From: Hypholoma sublateritium FD-334 SS-4
Lineage: Eukaryota > Basidiomycota > Agaricomycetes > Agaricales > Strophariaceae
Direction: 5' to 3'
Assembly (NCBI GenBank): GCA_000827495.1
Contig: KN817555.1
Location: 199,928 to 263,927, forward strand
DNA: 64,000 nt
Under the pieces are notes generated by a model, which made no database searches, was not told the DNA's origin, and saw nothing but the letters and a program-made list of their open reading frames with translations. Shown in pieces: positions 37,170 through 49,040 of the stretch. Each line of letters starts with the position of its first letter. Within the stretch, counting starts at the first letter, position 1. Both the position numbers and the translations under genes were made by a program.

Positions 37170-38533
37170 ATGCTCAGTCTCTTTTGCTTTGCACTGCTGT
37201 TCACCGGTCAGGCCGTTGTGGCACACCAGTCCCCCAAGACAGACCATGAGATCGAGGTGCAGCGCGCTCTGCAAGCCGCGGCTTATCACGTATGTCACTT
37301 CGTTGCTGAAACTGGACCTTGGACGCTAATGTCTCGGACGTCCGACAGTGTGCGCCGTCGGTCGAATCGTTTACGGCGTCTCGCAAGAGAGCATGGGCAC
37401 AGAGAGTTCTGGCAGGTGTGCCCGGCCTTCCTGGACATCAGGAGCTGTTCTCTGCGGATACATATAGCGATCTTGAGGACAAATCTCACGAGAAATCTGA
37501 TCACGACGATACATTGATGAGCTGCACCCCCATATCCGACACTCACATCCAGAACAACACTTGTGTATTGGCCCCGGAAGTTACAGAAGGTCCTTATTAT
37601 CATACCGAAGGCCATGTCATTCGCCAGAATATTGCAGAGCTGCAGGACGGCTTACTCTTAGTATGTAGGGTCCTCAGTCACTCAACTCCTCGGAAGCTTA
37701 CTTGTTTGTTATTAGCTGCTAGACATAGGTGTTATCGACGTCGAGACGTGCCAGCCTCTGCCCAATGTTTTAGTCGATATCTGGCAAGCCAATGCTACTG
37801 GCTACTATGCAGGTGTGGAGAGCCGGAGCTGTTGCCCTGCGTGCTCAAGCGCTCACAACCTTAATATAGGTCACCCCGTTCCGCACCCTCATCTTGCGGA
37901 TGTAGGCCCGGCAACGGAGGGCCGCCGAAGAGGGCTGCTCCCAGCATACCCTCGTACCATCCACGAAGAAACATGGCTGCGAGGAGCGTGGCCAACAGAC
38001 AAGAACGGCGTTGTTCAGTTCACGAGTGAGTCGGTTTCTCCGGCCTCTCCGCCAATCTGTTGATTACGATGTCAACGTCCGCCATTAACCTTCAGGCATC
38101 TACCCCGGCTACTACACGGGGCGCGCTACCCACATACACACCAAGGTATTTCCTGAATGGTCAGTTATCCCCGAGAACAACACCTTCAAAGCTGGCCGCC
38201 TTGCGCACACTGGCCAGTGGTTCTTCGACGAGGATATGAATATGGTTATCGACAAGATGTATCCCTACGTGACGAACCCAATCAAGGAATCTCGAGGTCG
38301 CACACGCAACTCTCAAGACTCGCTAAATATTTTCCAAGACAGCCATGGCCCGGAAGGGAAATATAATCCGATCTTCAAAGTCCATCTCCTCGGCGGTGTC
38401 CTTTCACAGGGCCTCGTTGCCTATATTACAATGGTAAGCTATAATTGGGTATGCATGGAAAGAAGCTGATACACTTCATTATAAATAGGGTGTAAACGCC
38501 AGTGCTTCCTATGATAACTTTTGGAAAGGTTGA
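37170..38533 (+). CDS. Secreted intradiol ring-cleavage dioxygenase-like protein
   Basis: Intradiol dioxygenases open catechol-type rings with a non-heme Fe(III) held by two Tyr and two His. A signal peptide (MLSLFCFALLFTGQAVVA) directs secretion. Motifs in order: CVLAPEVTEGPYYHTEGHVI (with a ligand Tyr), CQPLPNVLVDIWQANATGYY, and SIYPGYYTGRATHIHTKVF, which supplies the second Tyr and the HxH pair. The end, GVNASASYDNFWKG, fits secreted members. Introns near 37288, 37660, 37820, 38025 and 38433 are supported by motif continuity. Such secreted enzymes are linked with lignin-derived catechols in wood or litter fungi; the neighbouring muconate cyclase fits that role (inference). Confidence 0.88.
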
Positions 38534-38793
38534 ATGCCGATTTGTTTAACATTGGCCATTGAACGTGAATGAAAATGTATAGTACAATCATGTAAAGTTT
38601 GTACTATTGAGAGACAAAGTATTATGCCATAACTCCGAATAATCTTCTGATGTCGGGTGGACCGTGGTTCAACCTTCAAGTTACAGGTTGGGTCCGTTGG
38701 TTCAACTTGGGAATCCGGAATCGGATTCCGCCATCCGGGGGAAAAAAAGTATAGCATTGTCAGTATGTAGTTACTGAAAAAGGAGAAAAAAGA
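38534..38793. other. Short intergenic region
   Basis: Lies between the dioxygenase and the minus-strand tRNA. No gene is seen. An A-run at 38786-38791 is the T-run terminator of the minus-strand tRNA. Confidence 0.5.
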
Positions 38794-38873
38794 TGACCGA
38801 GACAGGGGTCGAACCTGCAATCTCCTGATTCGCGTTGTCGTAGTCAGACGCGATGCCATTTCGCCACACGGCC
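38794..38873 (-). tRNA. tRNA-Arg (anticodon ACG) with 8-nt intron
   Basis: On the reverse strand an 80-nt cloverleaf folds with acceptor GGCCGTG/CTCGGTC, D arm GCGA/TCGC, anticodon stem TCTGA/TCAGG and T arm GGTTCGACC. The 15-nt loop reads CTACGA, then an 8-nt intron, then A, giving anticodon ACG. It is identical to the tRNA at 39174 in inverted orientation. Confidence 0.92.
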
Positions 38874-39173
38874 ATGACGCTTACTTTATTTGGGTGCGTA
38901 TAATATTAGACTGGTCGGAGGGACAACTACATTATATAAGGGAACGCAAAGGAAACCAAAAGGAAACGAGCAATGATCCTATGTTCCATTCACGAGTATT
39001 TGGATTTGAAAGTAGTAAACACCTTTGGCCTGCTTCCAGAGCAAAACCTATGATTGACTGGAGCAATATTTGTTGGGCATGATTCTTTCTTACCCAACTT
39101 GAGTTCCGGACTGACATAAAAACTCCACAGCAGACCGGCCGAAGAAGGACCCACACAGCCACAAAAATTCAGT
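38874..39173. other. Spacer between divergent tRNA-Arg genes
   Basis: This 300-bp spacer separates the 5' ends of the two identical tRNA genes. No gene is seen. Confidence 0.5.
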
Positions 39174-39253
39174 GGCCGTGTGGCGAAATGGCATCGCGTC
39201 TGACTACGACAACGCGAATCAGGAGATTGCAGGTTCGACCCCTGTCTCGGTCA
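39174..39253 (+). tRNA. tRNA-Arg (anticodon ACG) with 8-nt intron
   Basis: Same sequence as the minus-strand copy at 38794, including the intron. A T-run terminator follows at 39256-39261. Sequence identity ends a few bases outside the gene on both sides. Confidence 0.92.
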
Positions 39254-39483
39254 TATTTTTTGGATTTCCTGCATGAAATTATTATTCGAATTTTTGGCAG
39301 CGCCGCAGCCGCAGGCCCGCAATGCGCAATGCGCATGCCGCTTGCCCCCATGCGGCCCGCGGGCGGTCGGCAATCAATTGACGCCGCTTACATTGAACAT
39401 TCGTCTTTCCACGATAACGGGCCCGGGAATGATCATCGTTTCGTCTCTTTCGTTTCTCCATCGCTTGCAATTGCTTCACAGCC

Positions 39484-41004
39484 ATGTCGGGTGTTTTTGA
39501 CAAAGCCAATCCTTTACAGGAAGCAGCGCTGAAGGAGATTTTATCTCGAGGAGGTCCAATTCTGGGTAAGCATATGACCCTTAATTTTTAAATTATTTCG
39601 TCTCAACTCGCAAACTCCCTGCCACAGGATCTTTCTCGGATTTACAAGAAACTGGGGATCTGTGTGAATGGATGGCAAGGATTTCCGATGACACAAAGCT
39701 AGTGCACATGAACCTTCCTGGGACTCATGATACATGCACCTGTAAGTTGCCTCCTTTCATGACTTGTTTTGGTTATAATCAACCTACCCCTGCCAGGGAA
39801 TTATACTCAAGAAGTTCAAAAATCCCTGGAAAAATATACAGGACTGTAAGTCGTCATACTTAACACTCGTTGTTACCGTGACTATGAGCGTACATTGAAT
39901 TCTCACTGAAGGATACCTGACTCGACGGTTTATCGGTGCCAACAACATTCAATCTTCGAGATGTTGAATGAAGGCATTCGCGTATTTGATTTGAGATATG
40001 CTTGGAATCCGGGTCAGGATACGATCGGGTTCTATCACTCCCTCGCACTTCTGAGCCCGACGACAAGGATGGAAGATGTATTTTTTGGCCTATATGCGTG
40101 GTTAGACAGGCACCCCACCGAAACCGTCCTCGTCTCGTTGAATTATGAGCCTGGAAGCGGTACGAGAGACGATGCCAGGCTTCAAGAACATCTATATCAC
40201 ATCTTGAATGGAGAATTAGCCCAGCGTTATTGGATTAGGAAATGGGGAACGGTGGGTTTTATCATCCCGACGTCGAGTGCCTCTGACCAGTCTACCGAAG
40301 TTGGGAACACTGGGGGACGCCCGCGGAAAATTGGCACTGATCCAACGGTTTAATTACAACAAGCTCCCTCATCACCTAACGAGGAGGATGGGCATACACC
40401 TCGATCCACGGCATTGGACAAACAATGGCAAATCGATTGAACTAACCTACAACGCAGAGGAAGGGCATCGCGCATATATCCAGGTATTTCTATTTGTTGG
40501 AGTAAATATTATACATATTCATCATTGACAATACCTGCGCGTAGGACCACTACAGGCTTAGTCCACCAGATGATTCAACTCCTCAATTTTGCATCGAGGA
40601 AAAACTCCGAATAACCAAAGCTCATCTTGAGAGGGCAATCGATACCGAGCTCCATCCAAACCAGCTCTTCATCAGTTTTTCCAGTGCGGCATTCCGTTTT
40701 GAAGAGCCCTCTTTGACTCCAAAGGTAAGAGAAGATTAATGATTGTTCTGTGAAGTGCTGTTTTTTACTGTTTCATCAGGTCTATGCCTTAGGAAACGGT
40801 GCCGAAATCGCTATGGGAGTCAATCATGGCTTATTGGAATGGGTCCTTGCCAATCAAGGCAAACGATTCGGAATCATCTGTGCGTGATACCTCATGCCCT
40901 TCTGGATACAAATGTTGAGCGGTTTCTACGTAGTCCTTGATTTCTATGACGCTGTCGCAGGGTTGGTGGAAGCCATAATCGACCAAAATACGGCTGCAGC
41001 CTAG
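39484..41004 (+). CDS. PI-PLC X-domain phosphodiesterase, non-secreted type
   Basis: This is a TIM-barrel phosphodiesterase of the bacterial-type phosphatidylinositol phospholipase C group. Motifs: KLVHMNLPGTHDTCTW (first catalytic His), LNEGIRVFDLRYAWNPGQDT, IGFYHS (second His), WLDRHPTETVLVSLNYEPGS and LGTLGDARGKLALIQRFNY. The end is DFYDAVAGLVEAII. No signal peptide is visible (MSGVFDKANPLQEAALKE), unlike its paralogue. Several introns interrupt the frame (for example 39739-39796). It runs tail-to-tail with its paralogue, with 81 bp between stop codons. The true substrate may be a lipid or GPI-linked headgroup. Confidence 0.85.
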
Positions 41005-41085
41005 ATGTTTGCATTTTGTTGGCACAAACATCGCAGAATCACATCAATATTTTCACTGTCGTACTCATTGATTTCAAATACAGGT

Positions 41086-42701
41086 TCAGAGCCCGATAGC
41101 CGCTTCAACCAGACCTGGAATAGCATCGTAAAAATCAAACACTGCGAAGAAGAATCGGTCAACGCGAGAAGCTGCAGGCCAAAGGAAACATACTGATGAT
41201 TCCGAACCTCTGCCCTTTGCGCGCCTGTAGCCAAGGAAGCAGTCTCTGATCCATGCCCTGGAGTGCGGTCCCGTTCCCTGTCGCGAAATTCTGGGTACAA
41301 AATGAGCTGGGGTATCAACTCACTGTCGACAAAATATACCTCAGGGGTCACTAAAGGGTTGTCATCAATGAACGCTGCACTTGCGAAGGTGATGTACAGT
41401 TGGTCGGGGTTCAGGTCCGTGCGTGTCGCATTTACCAAATGTGCGGTCACTGCCTCGAATTTAGCTTCAATGTACGCAGCTGTTCCTGAGCCGAGCGGCA
41501 GACTCGCGGTGATGTCGTAGAAGTCCTGGCGCATTTTCATCATCCCTTCGCTCTGGATCTCTGGAAACTAATACTGCCTACCTCGATGAAGGCTATCTGG
41601 TTCTTCTCGACGTTGTACACAAGCTCGATTATCTTCGCATTATCCGTCCAGTGCTGAGGGTCGAGTGGGATCCCGATACGCTTGGTCAGATCTGACGGGA
41701 GGAGGCTGTAGCTGAACCGTTGGAGAAGAGTCAATTTCCCTCGTGCTTCGCCCAACGTTCCCAACTGCAGGACCGCAAGATCCATGTGAGCCACCGTACT
41801 GAGGATCGGATAAAATGCCGAACCAACCGTTCCGTTCACTTGTACCCAGTAATTCTGCGCCACGGGGGCGTTCAAGATGTTGTAAAGTAATTCGTACATT
41901 TTTGGGTCTTCCGGCGTCCCTGTTCCCGACTCGTGGTTGATAGAAACTAACACCGCCTCGGTTGGATGGTTATCAAGCCAATTGTATAAGCCAAAGAAAA
42001 CGTCTTCAACTCGAGTCGTGGGGCTCAGGAGTGCATCGGCTACGAGGGTGAGAGAGAGTTCTCCAGGTCAGATCAAGAATACGTACAGTGGTGAAACCCG
42101 AGGGTGTCATTGCCCGGATTGTACGCAACACGAAGATCAAATACGCGTATGCCTTCGTTCAGGGATTGGAGAATAGAATGTTCCTGGCATCGAAACACCT
42201 CCGGTGGGGGAAGACTGGTACGCAGGTATGAAAGTTTGCCTTCAGAACCAGATGATGAGCGCCACTTACGGTCCGGTGTAACGGAGGAGCGCAGCTTGGG
42301 TTGCATCGGTATAATTCCCTGAGTAAAGAATTAAGCGCTCATAGCCAACGCATCATATTTTTTCCATAAATCTCACAAGTGGACGTGTCGTGTGTGCCAG
42401 GCAGGTTCATATGAACAAGTTTGGTGCTGTCAGGAAACTGTGCCATCCAGTCGCATGTCTTGACTGTTTTGGAGCATCCGGTGTCAAAACCTAGAGCCAG
42501 CAAGATATCTTCAAACCGACATGCGGTGGAAACAGCATCCTCGTGCTTACCAGCGATTGGGGCTGCGCGGCTTGCGATGTCATCCAGAGCTTGTTGAGCA
42601 AGAAAGGATTGGGAGGGAGTTCGAAGTTGCGGGGCCGCCAATCCTGGAAGCGCAGCGAGGCTGAATGCGAAAGAAAAGAGCGCCAGTTTCAGAAAGGACA
42701 T
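41086..42701 (-). CDS. PI-PLC X-domain phosphodiesterase, secreted
   Basis: Paralogue of the gene at 39484 with the same motifs: KLVHMNLPGTHDTSTW, LNEGIRVFDLRVAYNPGNDT, LGFHHS, WLDNHPTEAVLVSINHESGT, LGTLGEARGKLTLLQRFSY and RKGQRFGII. The last exon gives FDFYDAIPGLVEAAIGL. The chosen start gives a signal peptide, MSFLKLALFSFAFSLAALPG; an upstream ATG at 42728 would add nine residues and mask it. An extra segment of about 50 residues with four cysteines lies ahead of the barrel, consistent with secretion. Six or so short introns. Confidence 0.87.
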
Positions 42702-43466
42702 GCTATCTTTGACAAATTCGAGTTGCAATTGACTTGGACGAGGAGGGATTTCATATTGAGAAGTCCGCTTTTCAATTCGGATGCCTGTGGAGGACGTACA
42801 TAAGCGACGCGTGCGGTTCCGAAGATTTAGGACGTAGCGGGGGTACGGGCCCTCCGAACCCCTTCCGAACTAAGTTAGTAAGCTTGTGGATCTATATGTC
42901 CTCGCTAAGTATTACTTACCATGTGGTGGCTGGCGAACGTTCACGTTCGCGTTAACATCAAAATACTTCGGCTCGAGTTGCCAGCAGAGAGCAAGCGGAA
43001 AGCGCTCTGAAAGGTAGCATATTTATTTTCACTTTCTATCAAAGGAACAATGCGCTCGTCTGGATCACAAGTTCTTCGAGGCTCTCAGAAACCAAGCAAG
43101 AATATGTAAAACGCGCGAAATGGTGGTGTTAGGTAGGAGCACAATCGCTATTTTTATCGCATTTTCCTCATATGGCATATGCCACTGCTTCCATCAAGTC
43201 TCATGACTTTGCTTGCACGGGCCGCAGGCAATCAGAAGCCTTTGCTGCTTCAGCCTTCAACAAGCTGCTTCTGACTTCCAAGTTCTTCCACCCGACACAC
43301 GTTCTACGTTTAACTTGCACCTTGCCGTGAGGGCCCTATGTATCACGTTTTAGTCTATCTAGTGAAAGCTTTAAGACTATGGCGAAGTTCGGTCAATGGC
43401 GGTCCGTGCGGTTCCTTGACAACCTCTCAACGCTGAAAATCCAAGTCCTGGTGAAGTTCTGGCGCA
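42702..43466. other. Divergent promoter region
   Basis: Lies between the secreted PI-PLC (minus) and the histidine phosphatase (plus). No gene is seen. Confidence 0.5.
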
Positions 43467-45556
43467 ATGCTCATATCTGCTTCAGCTGTTTTCGCCGCTA
43501 TCACGCTTGTCACCGGCGAAATCGTTCATTACGCACCCGCAGCGACGAACATTAACAACCTGACATTCGTCCTGAATGGCTCGGGAGCTCCGGGAATCTT
43601 CAATTCCTCCTTCACTCCACCAGCTCTATACGGCACGTACAATTGGTGCAATATGCCTCACGTGAGGCAACAGGAATATCGGTGAGCTGGGACCACTGTT
43701 TGGGCGTAGTATTGGTTCAACGTTCGCGCAATGGGGTTCGAACAGAGTTCCATCGAAAGATCTCACTCTCATCTACGTTGAAGTCATCCAAAGACACCAT
43801 AAGCGCACGCCCTATGGATCGAATACATTCTTCAAAGAAGACATTCCTTGGTCTTGTGATGGTTCTGGTCCTGTTTATGGTGGAACTTCGTGAGTTCGTT
43901 TATCAATCCGGCACTACGAAACTAATTCGGAGGACCCTTGAAAAGTCCCCAGGGTGAAGTTTCTCCTGTCCAAGTCAGTTGCCTTCCCCGAAGGTCGTGT
44001 GTGTTTTATGTCTCAATGTGTTTCATTCCAGTGGCAAGCGTTCACCGATACCCAAAATCCATGGACAACAACGATTGGTCCGGGATTTGTGGGTAGCACG
44101 TATGTTGCTTATGGTACTCAAGGTTGGAGACTGCGGTAACAATATTATCTAGGTGCCAATTCCCACAAATTACCAGCGACGGTCTTGAGGACTCAGTTGT
44201 ACATGGCTCTGTATATATTCTCTATTTTCTTTTGACGAGGCTTCTAAAATCCAAACCAGGACCTCCGATCAGTTTACGCGTCTCGACTTGGTCTCGGTTC
44301 TACTTTTGATACGTCTGAAGCTCAAATTCGTAAGTTCGTCTCATACATTCAATAAGATATGCGATAATAATACAAAGCGAGTGCAGGTGTAACCAATAAC
44401 GACATTACCTCACAGGTAGCCTCGGGGCTTCTTGCGGGATTATTCCCTCATTCTCCTTCTCAATACTCCGCCGCTAAAATCCAGTCATCTACCTTCGACT
44501 CTTTAGAGCCAACTTACTCATGCCCGGTAGCGTCTGCGCTGCGATCTGGGTATACAACTGGGAGTTCTGGACAGCAGTGGCAGGCGCACTTGACGGGGGC
44601 CGCGTCGCTTTACGCCAAATTGGATGCAGTTTCTGGAATTTCTCCAAACGACAACGCAGGCTGGCACACGAGCTTCGACCAGTATGTGTTCCTGTCCAAA
44701 ATTGATGTGACCACGGGAGTTAACGTATAAATTTCAAGTTACTACGATAATCTGAGTGCGAAGCAGTGTCACGGAAAGCCGCTTCCTTGCAATGTGAATG
44801 ATACCTCGCTTTGTGTCACCCAAGATGAGGTAAATGCCTGCGGCACCTATTGATTAAATTTGCCCTAAATAATGCTTGATCACTGTAGGCAAACACCGTT
44901 TTCCGTCTCGGGAACTGGGAATATTCATACCAGTTCCGAGATGCCCCTGCTTCTGCCCAATATTCAGCACTCAGCTACGGCGTATGGGTTCTAGAGCTTA
45001 GATCACATTTACAGGCGAAAGTGGATGGAACATCTCAGGTATATCTTTGAGTGATTATTAGCCGCGTAAGTTTTGCTGATTCGGCTTTTTTTCTGCCAGT
45101 TGAAATATTTTCATAATATAGCTCATGACGGCTCCATGTCTCCACTTCTCGGATTTCTACAGGTAGACGAAATGGTGTGGCCTGGAATGTAAGGGCAAAG
45201 TTTTTTCCCACTAAATCACCGACTTACAGCTGACTTCCTTTTCAGGGGATCTGAGGTGCGCTCTTTCTGAGAGGATTTTTTTTGCATCGCGGATAATTGA
45301 TTATTTGTGTTTAGGTTGTTTTCGAACTATATAAATCTAAGTCGGAATATTTCATACGTGTACTATGGGGCGGTCAACCTATGAAAACATCGACTCCTCT
45401 TGGGGTTCTTGACATGATTCCAATTTCTAGTTTCTTCTCTTGTATGTCTCTACTTTATGTTTGGACGATTCCTGCTCATTATTTTCGATTTATACAGATA
45501 TAGAGTCAGCGATTGGTAGTCCGAGCGATTTGTTTACTGCGTGCACAGGAGCCTGA
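43467..45556 (+). CDS. Secreted histidine phosphatase (branch 2, acid phosphatase/phytase-like)
   Basis: Histidine phosphatases remove phosphate from phosphomonoesters through a phospho-histidine. A signal peptide (MLISASAVFAAITLVTG) leads the protein. Splicing joins YGTYNWCNMPHVRQQEYR to VPSKDLTLIYVEVIQRHHKR, giving the active-site motif RHHKRTP (usual form RHGxRxP). The C-terminal catalytic pair is in NIAHDGSMSPLLGFLQ. Between them are DLRSVYASRLGLGST and cysteine-rich stretches typical of disulfide-linked secreted members. The product ends LFTACTGA. About 10 introns; junctions in the 44000-44400 stretch are less certain. It may release phosphate from extracellular organic phosphates. Confidence 0.85.
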
Positions 45557-45845
45557 AGCATGGAAAATTGGAGCAGGAAGGTGACTAAAAATCATATCTA
45601 TCATGTAATGTCCCGCATAAGTACGTACGAATTCAGAAAGGTCACCCCGTCAACTCAGTTGCAGCTGTTCATAGGGAGCAGAATGCAAGATTGTTTGTAT
45701 GGCTCGCAACGGGTCCTCACGTGCCCTATTGCGACACCAAACCCTTCTTGCGCCCTTCATAAGCTTCAAAGCTTCATCACCCTTCTTAAGTTCATCGCTT
45801 TTTTATCGAGAATCATTGTCGTCGATTAGTACACTTGCAAAAATG

Positions 45846-48235
45846 CTACAGAATATCCCCATCCCAGTCCACAGCTGGTTCGCTTGAACGTGTCGCTTGA
45901 TCCCACTCATTCAAGACACTGAGCACAGTGTCTACATCTTGCAGAAGAGAGCCTGGAGGTGAATCATCTGCATGACTAATGGTGAGCGCGCTGCTGAAGG
46001 TATTCTTGATCTGGATGAGGAATCAGAACTGTAGTGAATTCTCGGGGGTGTGGAAAACATACCTGTCGTCCATTGATAGGGAAAGAGGCGAGGCGACATA
46101 ACTCCTCATCCGAGATATAGGTGGAGCTGCGCCTGAAGAACATGGTCCAAATGATTTTGCGCGAGTGGATATCAAGCTCAGGGTAGTTGATGGAAAAGTG
46201 AATACGACCTGTATAATGTATCAGTCGACAGAAAATAGCGTGAAGTTGACTGGGACTACGTACTTTGAAAGGCATGATCAAAGTTCTTCGGCATGTTCGT
46301 GGTGAGGATCAGGATGCCCTGGGGGAAAGTCTTCAGATAAGTGTATAATTTCCCGCTTGAGAACTTACTTGGTAGTATTCAAGCCGACGAAGGAAAATAG
46401 ACACGAGAGCATTGCGCCCCACATCTGAAAAATTTCGCTGTGTGAGAAAGACCTCGGCTTCGTCCAGCAGAAGCACCGCGTCCCACATCTGGGCAAGTTC
46501 AAGAACCCTATCCAGCGTTCTCTCCAGTGAGGTTGGTGTTATTCCAAGCTCACCCGCACTGAGAGCGTACAGAGGCTTGTGGGTCACTTCGGCCACAGCT
46601 TCGGCCGTCAATGTCTTACCGCACCCCGGGGTCCCAGAAAGCAGACCTACGAGTCCTCGACCTTTCCCTTTGATGATGTCGTCAAAGCCGTTTTCATTTT
46701 TATCATGCTGGAGCACCAAGGAGTGGATCAATTTCTTCTGCTTTTGCCCAAGGACGAGGGCATCAAAAGCACTGTCGTCCCATTCTACATCGCCCGCGCG
46801 TGTCAGAGCAAATTCACCTGCAAGATATTTAGACACAAAAAGTGTAAGCATGTTAAATAACGTACCCCAGTCCTTGCGGTCCATGGCATACCCCCTCGCA
46901 ATGGGCGAACATATGGCATACAGCCTGTCGTCCTCGAGGGTATTCTTGTTCAAGGCTCGATATACAGTTGGAGTTATTGTTGAGTGAAACCGCGCGTATG
47001 CGAACGGGCTGATCATGACACGGCCATTCACCTTCAGCTTTCGTTAGAACAGGGAGTGTGAGGGAATTGCAAAGAAAAGACGAACAAACATAGGTTCTGT
47101 TTCAAATTTGGTCATAAATTTGTCGTCCTCCTAAATTGCAGATTTGGTTAGGCTAGGAGTAGGGGGGAATTACAAGAAACGAATAACTTCAAGTTCATGT
47201 TTACGTCGAGCAACCCGACGAGAGGCTCGACCGCTGATTTTGCGAAAGCTATGGGTAGGCAATTGAACCATACGTTTCCCCAGCTCGACCGCCCGCGAAT
47301 AAACGCCATCGTTATCGTCGTGGTACTGCAACGGGTAAACAAAGAGACTCGTGATGGGTCGGGTACCAGGATACTCGTTGATCTCGAGGGCACTCCTCGC
47401 AAAGCCAAACTGTTGCCCGTCATCGTGGATAATGTCACAGACAACCTGCAGGTATCTTGACCTGTCGCTGCGTACTTCATATGAAGAACGGCGAACAATG
47501 AGCACTGCATCCTGATCTGTGTTAGTGTTATGACTGTAAACGAGGGAATTCGGGAAGAATAGAGCCCAGGCTGCGTCGTAAGAGATCTCGCGGTGGGAGA
47601 TCATCTGCGTCACGTCCTTCATCGTGCTCCCCATATATTCATCGACGTAAAATATCGCGGCCTGAATGTCACAAATTAGCAGCTCGTCCCTTTGCTCCCG
47701 TTTCTGTTCCACGGCAAGACGCTCAAGGAGCCCAGGGTACGAGTAGCACATGAGCTCTGGTGAAGCCTAGTGATCAGTCCAATGATCAGGTATATTCAGC
47801 AAAGAGGCGCAAAGAACCCACTTGCGGTTCCGCGCGGCTGATTTCGAGGTCCTCCACTCCTTTGTTGATGTCAAGTAGGACATTGCACAAACGGGCGCTT
47901 TTGATGTCGATGACAGAGCCGACGTAGTGACCTCGTTGGTCGATCTTCCGCCTGATCATAACAGCGTATTTCTGCCCGTGCTCCGAGTTCTTCTGTTTGG
48001 CAGACTTGCGAAGCTTATAGGAAAACGTGCGACTTGGTCCCAATCACCATGACGGCGATAACATGAGCGAGCGCAAGCACTCACGTATCATAACTATAGG
48101 AAAGGTTAGAAATAGCTGAGTAGCTCCAAGTACAGAGGTGACGAACTAGTAGTCGAACTGTGCTACGCGTTTCTTGAGGAGCTGGTCGGGCAACACTGTT
48201 TTCAGTTCAGGAGTAGTATCAGAAGGCTGGGCCAT
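45846..48235 (-). CDS. AAA+ ATPase with DUF7025-type N-terminal region
   Basis: The start MAQPSDTTPELKTVLPDQL leads to a basic segment (QKYAVMIRRKIDQRGHYVGS), then a long N-terminal region of the kind found before fungal AAA modules (YSYPGLLERLAVEQKREQ, HREISYDAAWALFFPNSLVY). The AAA core has Walker A SGTPGCGKTLTAEAVAE, Walker B AVLLLDEAEVFL and a sensor region ILILTTN followed by QSRIHFSINY. The final exon ends VDWDGDIL. Introns rebuild the frame across apparent stops, for example at 47165. The gene is head-to-head with the STAND gene at 49041. Function in fungi is not established. Confidence 0.85.
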
Positions 48236-49040
48236 GCTTTGTTAGCGGAGAGGTGAATTTGGAGCAGGCTCTTATACACGCCAGAGAGACTATGGGTGCG
48301 ATAAGAGCTGCCTGGAATTGAGGTCATTTCCGCCAAGGCCACCCGGAAAATTGAGAGCCCCGATGATCAGACAGATGGCGTATGTTCCACGCACACTTCG
48401 TGGCTGTAGATTTTTGCGGTGACCAACACCACGAGCACTACGGATACGAGTGTTGAAATATTTCCTATCTTGAACATCAGTTAAACGTGTCGCAGACAAG
48501 GAAGCATTTGAGAAGCATGGTGCTCGTTGGCTGTAGATTTCTGCGGTGACTACATCGCTCAGTACGAGCACTACGGATATGAGTTTTGAAATATTGCCTA
48601 TCTTGAACATCAATTGAAGGTGTCGCAGACAAGGAAGCGTTTGAGATTGGTTTGAGAAGCATAGTGTTTGATTCAGTGACTGCGGGGTGTGCTGGACTGT
48701 GAGAGATTTCACACCAATTTCCCACAGCACGACACACTGGGCAACTAGATTCAAGTGGATGTGGGTCTCGATTAGTTCTCCCAAAACCAGCCACCCTTCC
48801 TTTTTCATCCCTTGCAGATATCCTTGTCAGCCGTTTCAGCATTCCTTCTTTTGTGGGCGCTTGAACCTGATTCCGATGATAACACCGATAGAAGGACCTG
48901 AGAGGACGGACCGTCGTGACGCTCCTCTCTAGATCTGGGCTGCACACCTTGGCAGAGTCTTCCGGCACAACGTCGCACTTTCGGTAGCCATATTTACCCC
49001 CACACAAAGATTGGAATGCTTGCTACAAACACCCCAAATC
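48236..49040. other. Shared divergent intergenic region (AAA / STAND)
   Basis: About 800 bp between two start codons pointing away from each other. It holds the tandem repeat described separately; no ORF in it has support. Confidence 0.6.
48401..48666. repeat. Two-copy tandem repeat of about 127 bp
   Basis: Unit 1 (48401-48527) and unit 2 (48528-48666) both begin TGGCTGTAGATTT and contain GAGCACTACGGATA, CTATCTTGAACATCA and GTCGCAGACAAGGAAGC, with point differences and small indels. The repeat is in the shared promoter of the AAA and STAND genes. Confidence 0.85.

Noticed and set aside
47100..47200. AAA gene split in two by a stop codon
   Set aside because: The stop lies at the start of an intron (GTAATT to TTTAG); splicing joins the N-terminal region to the AAA part in frame.
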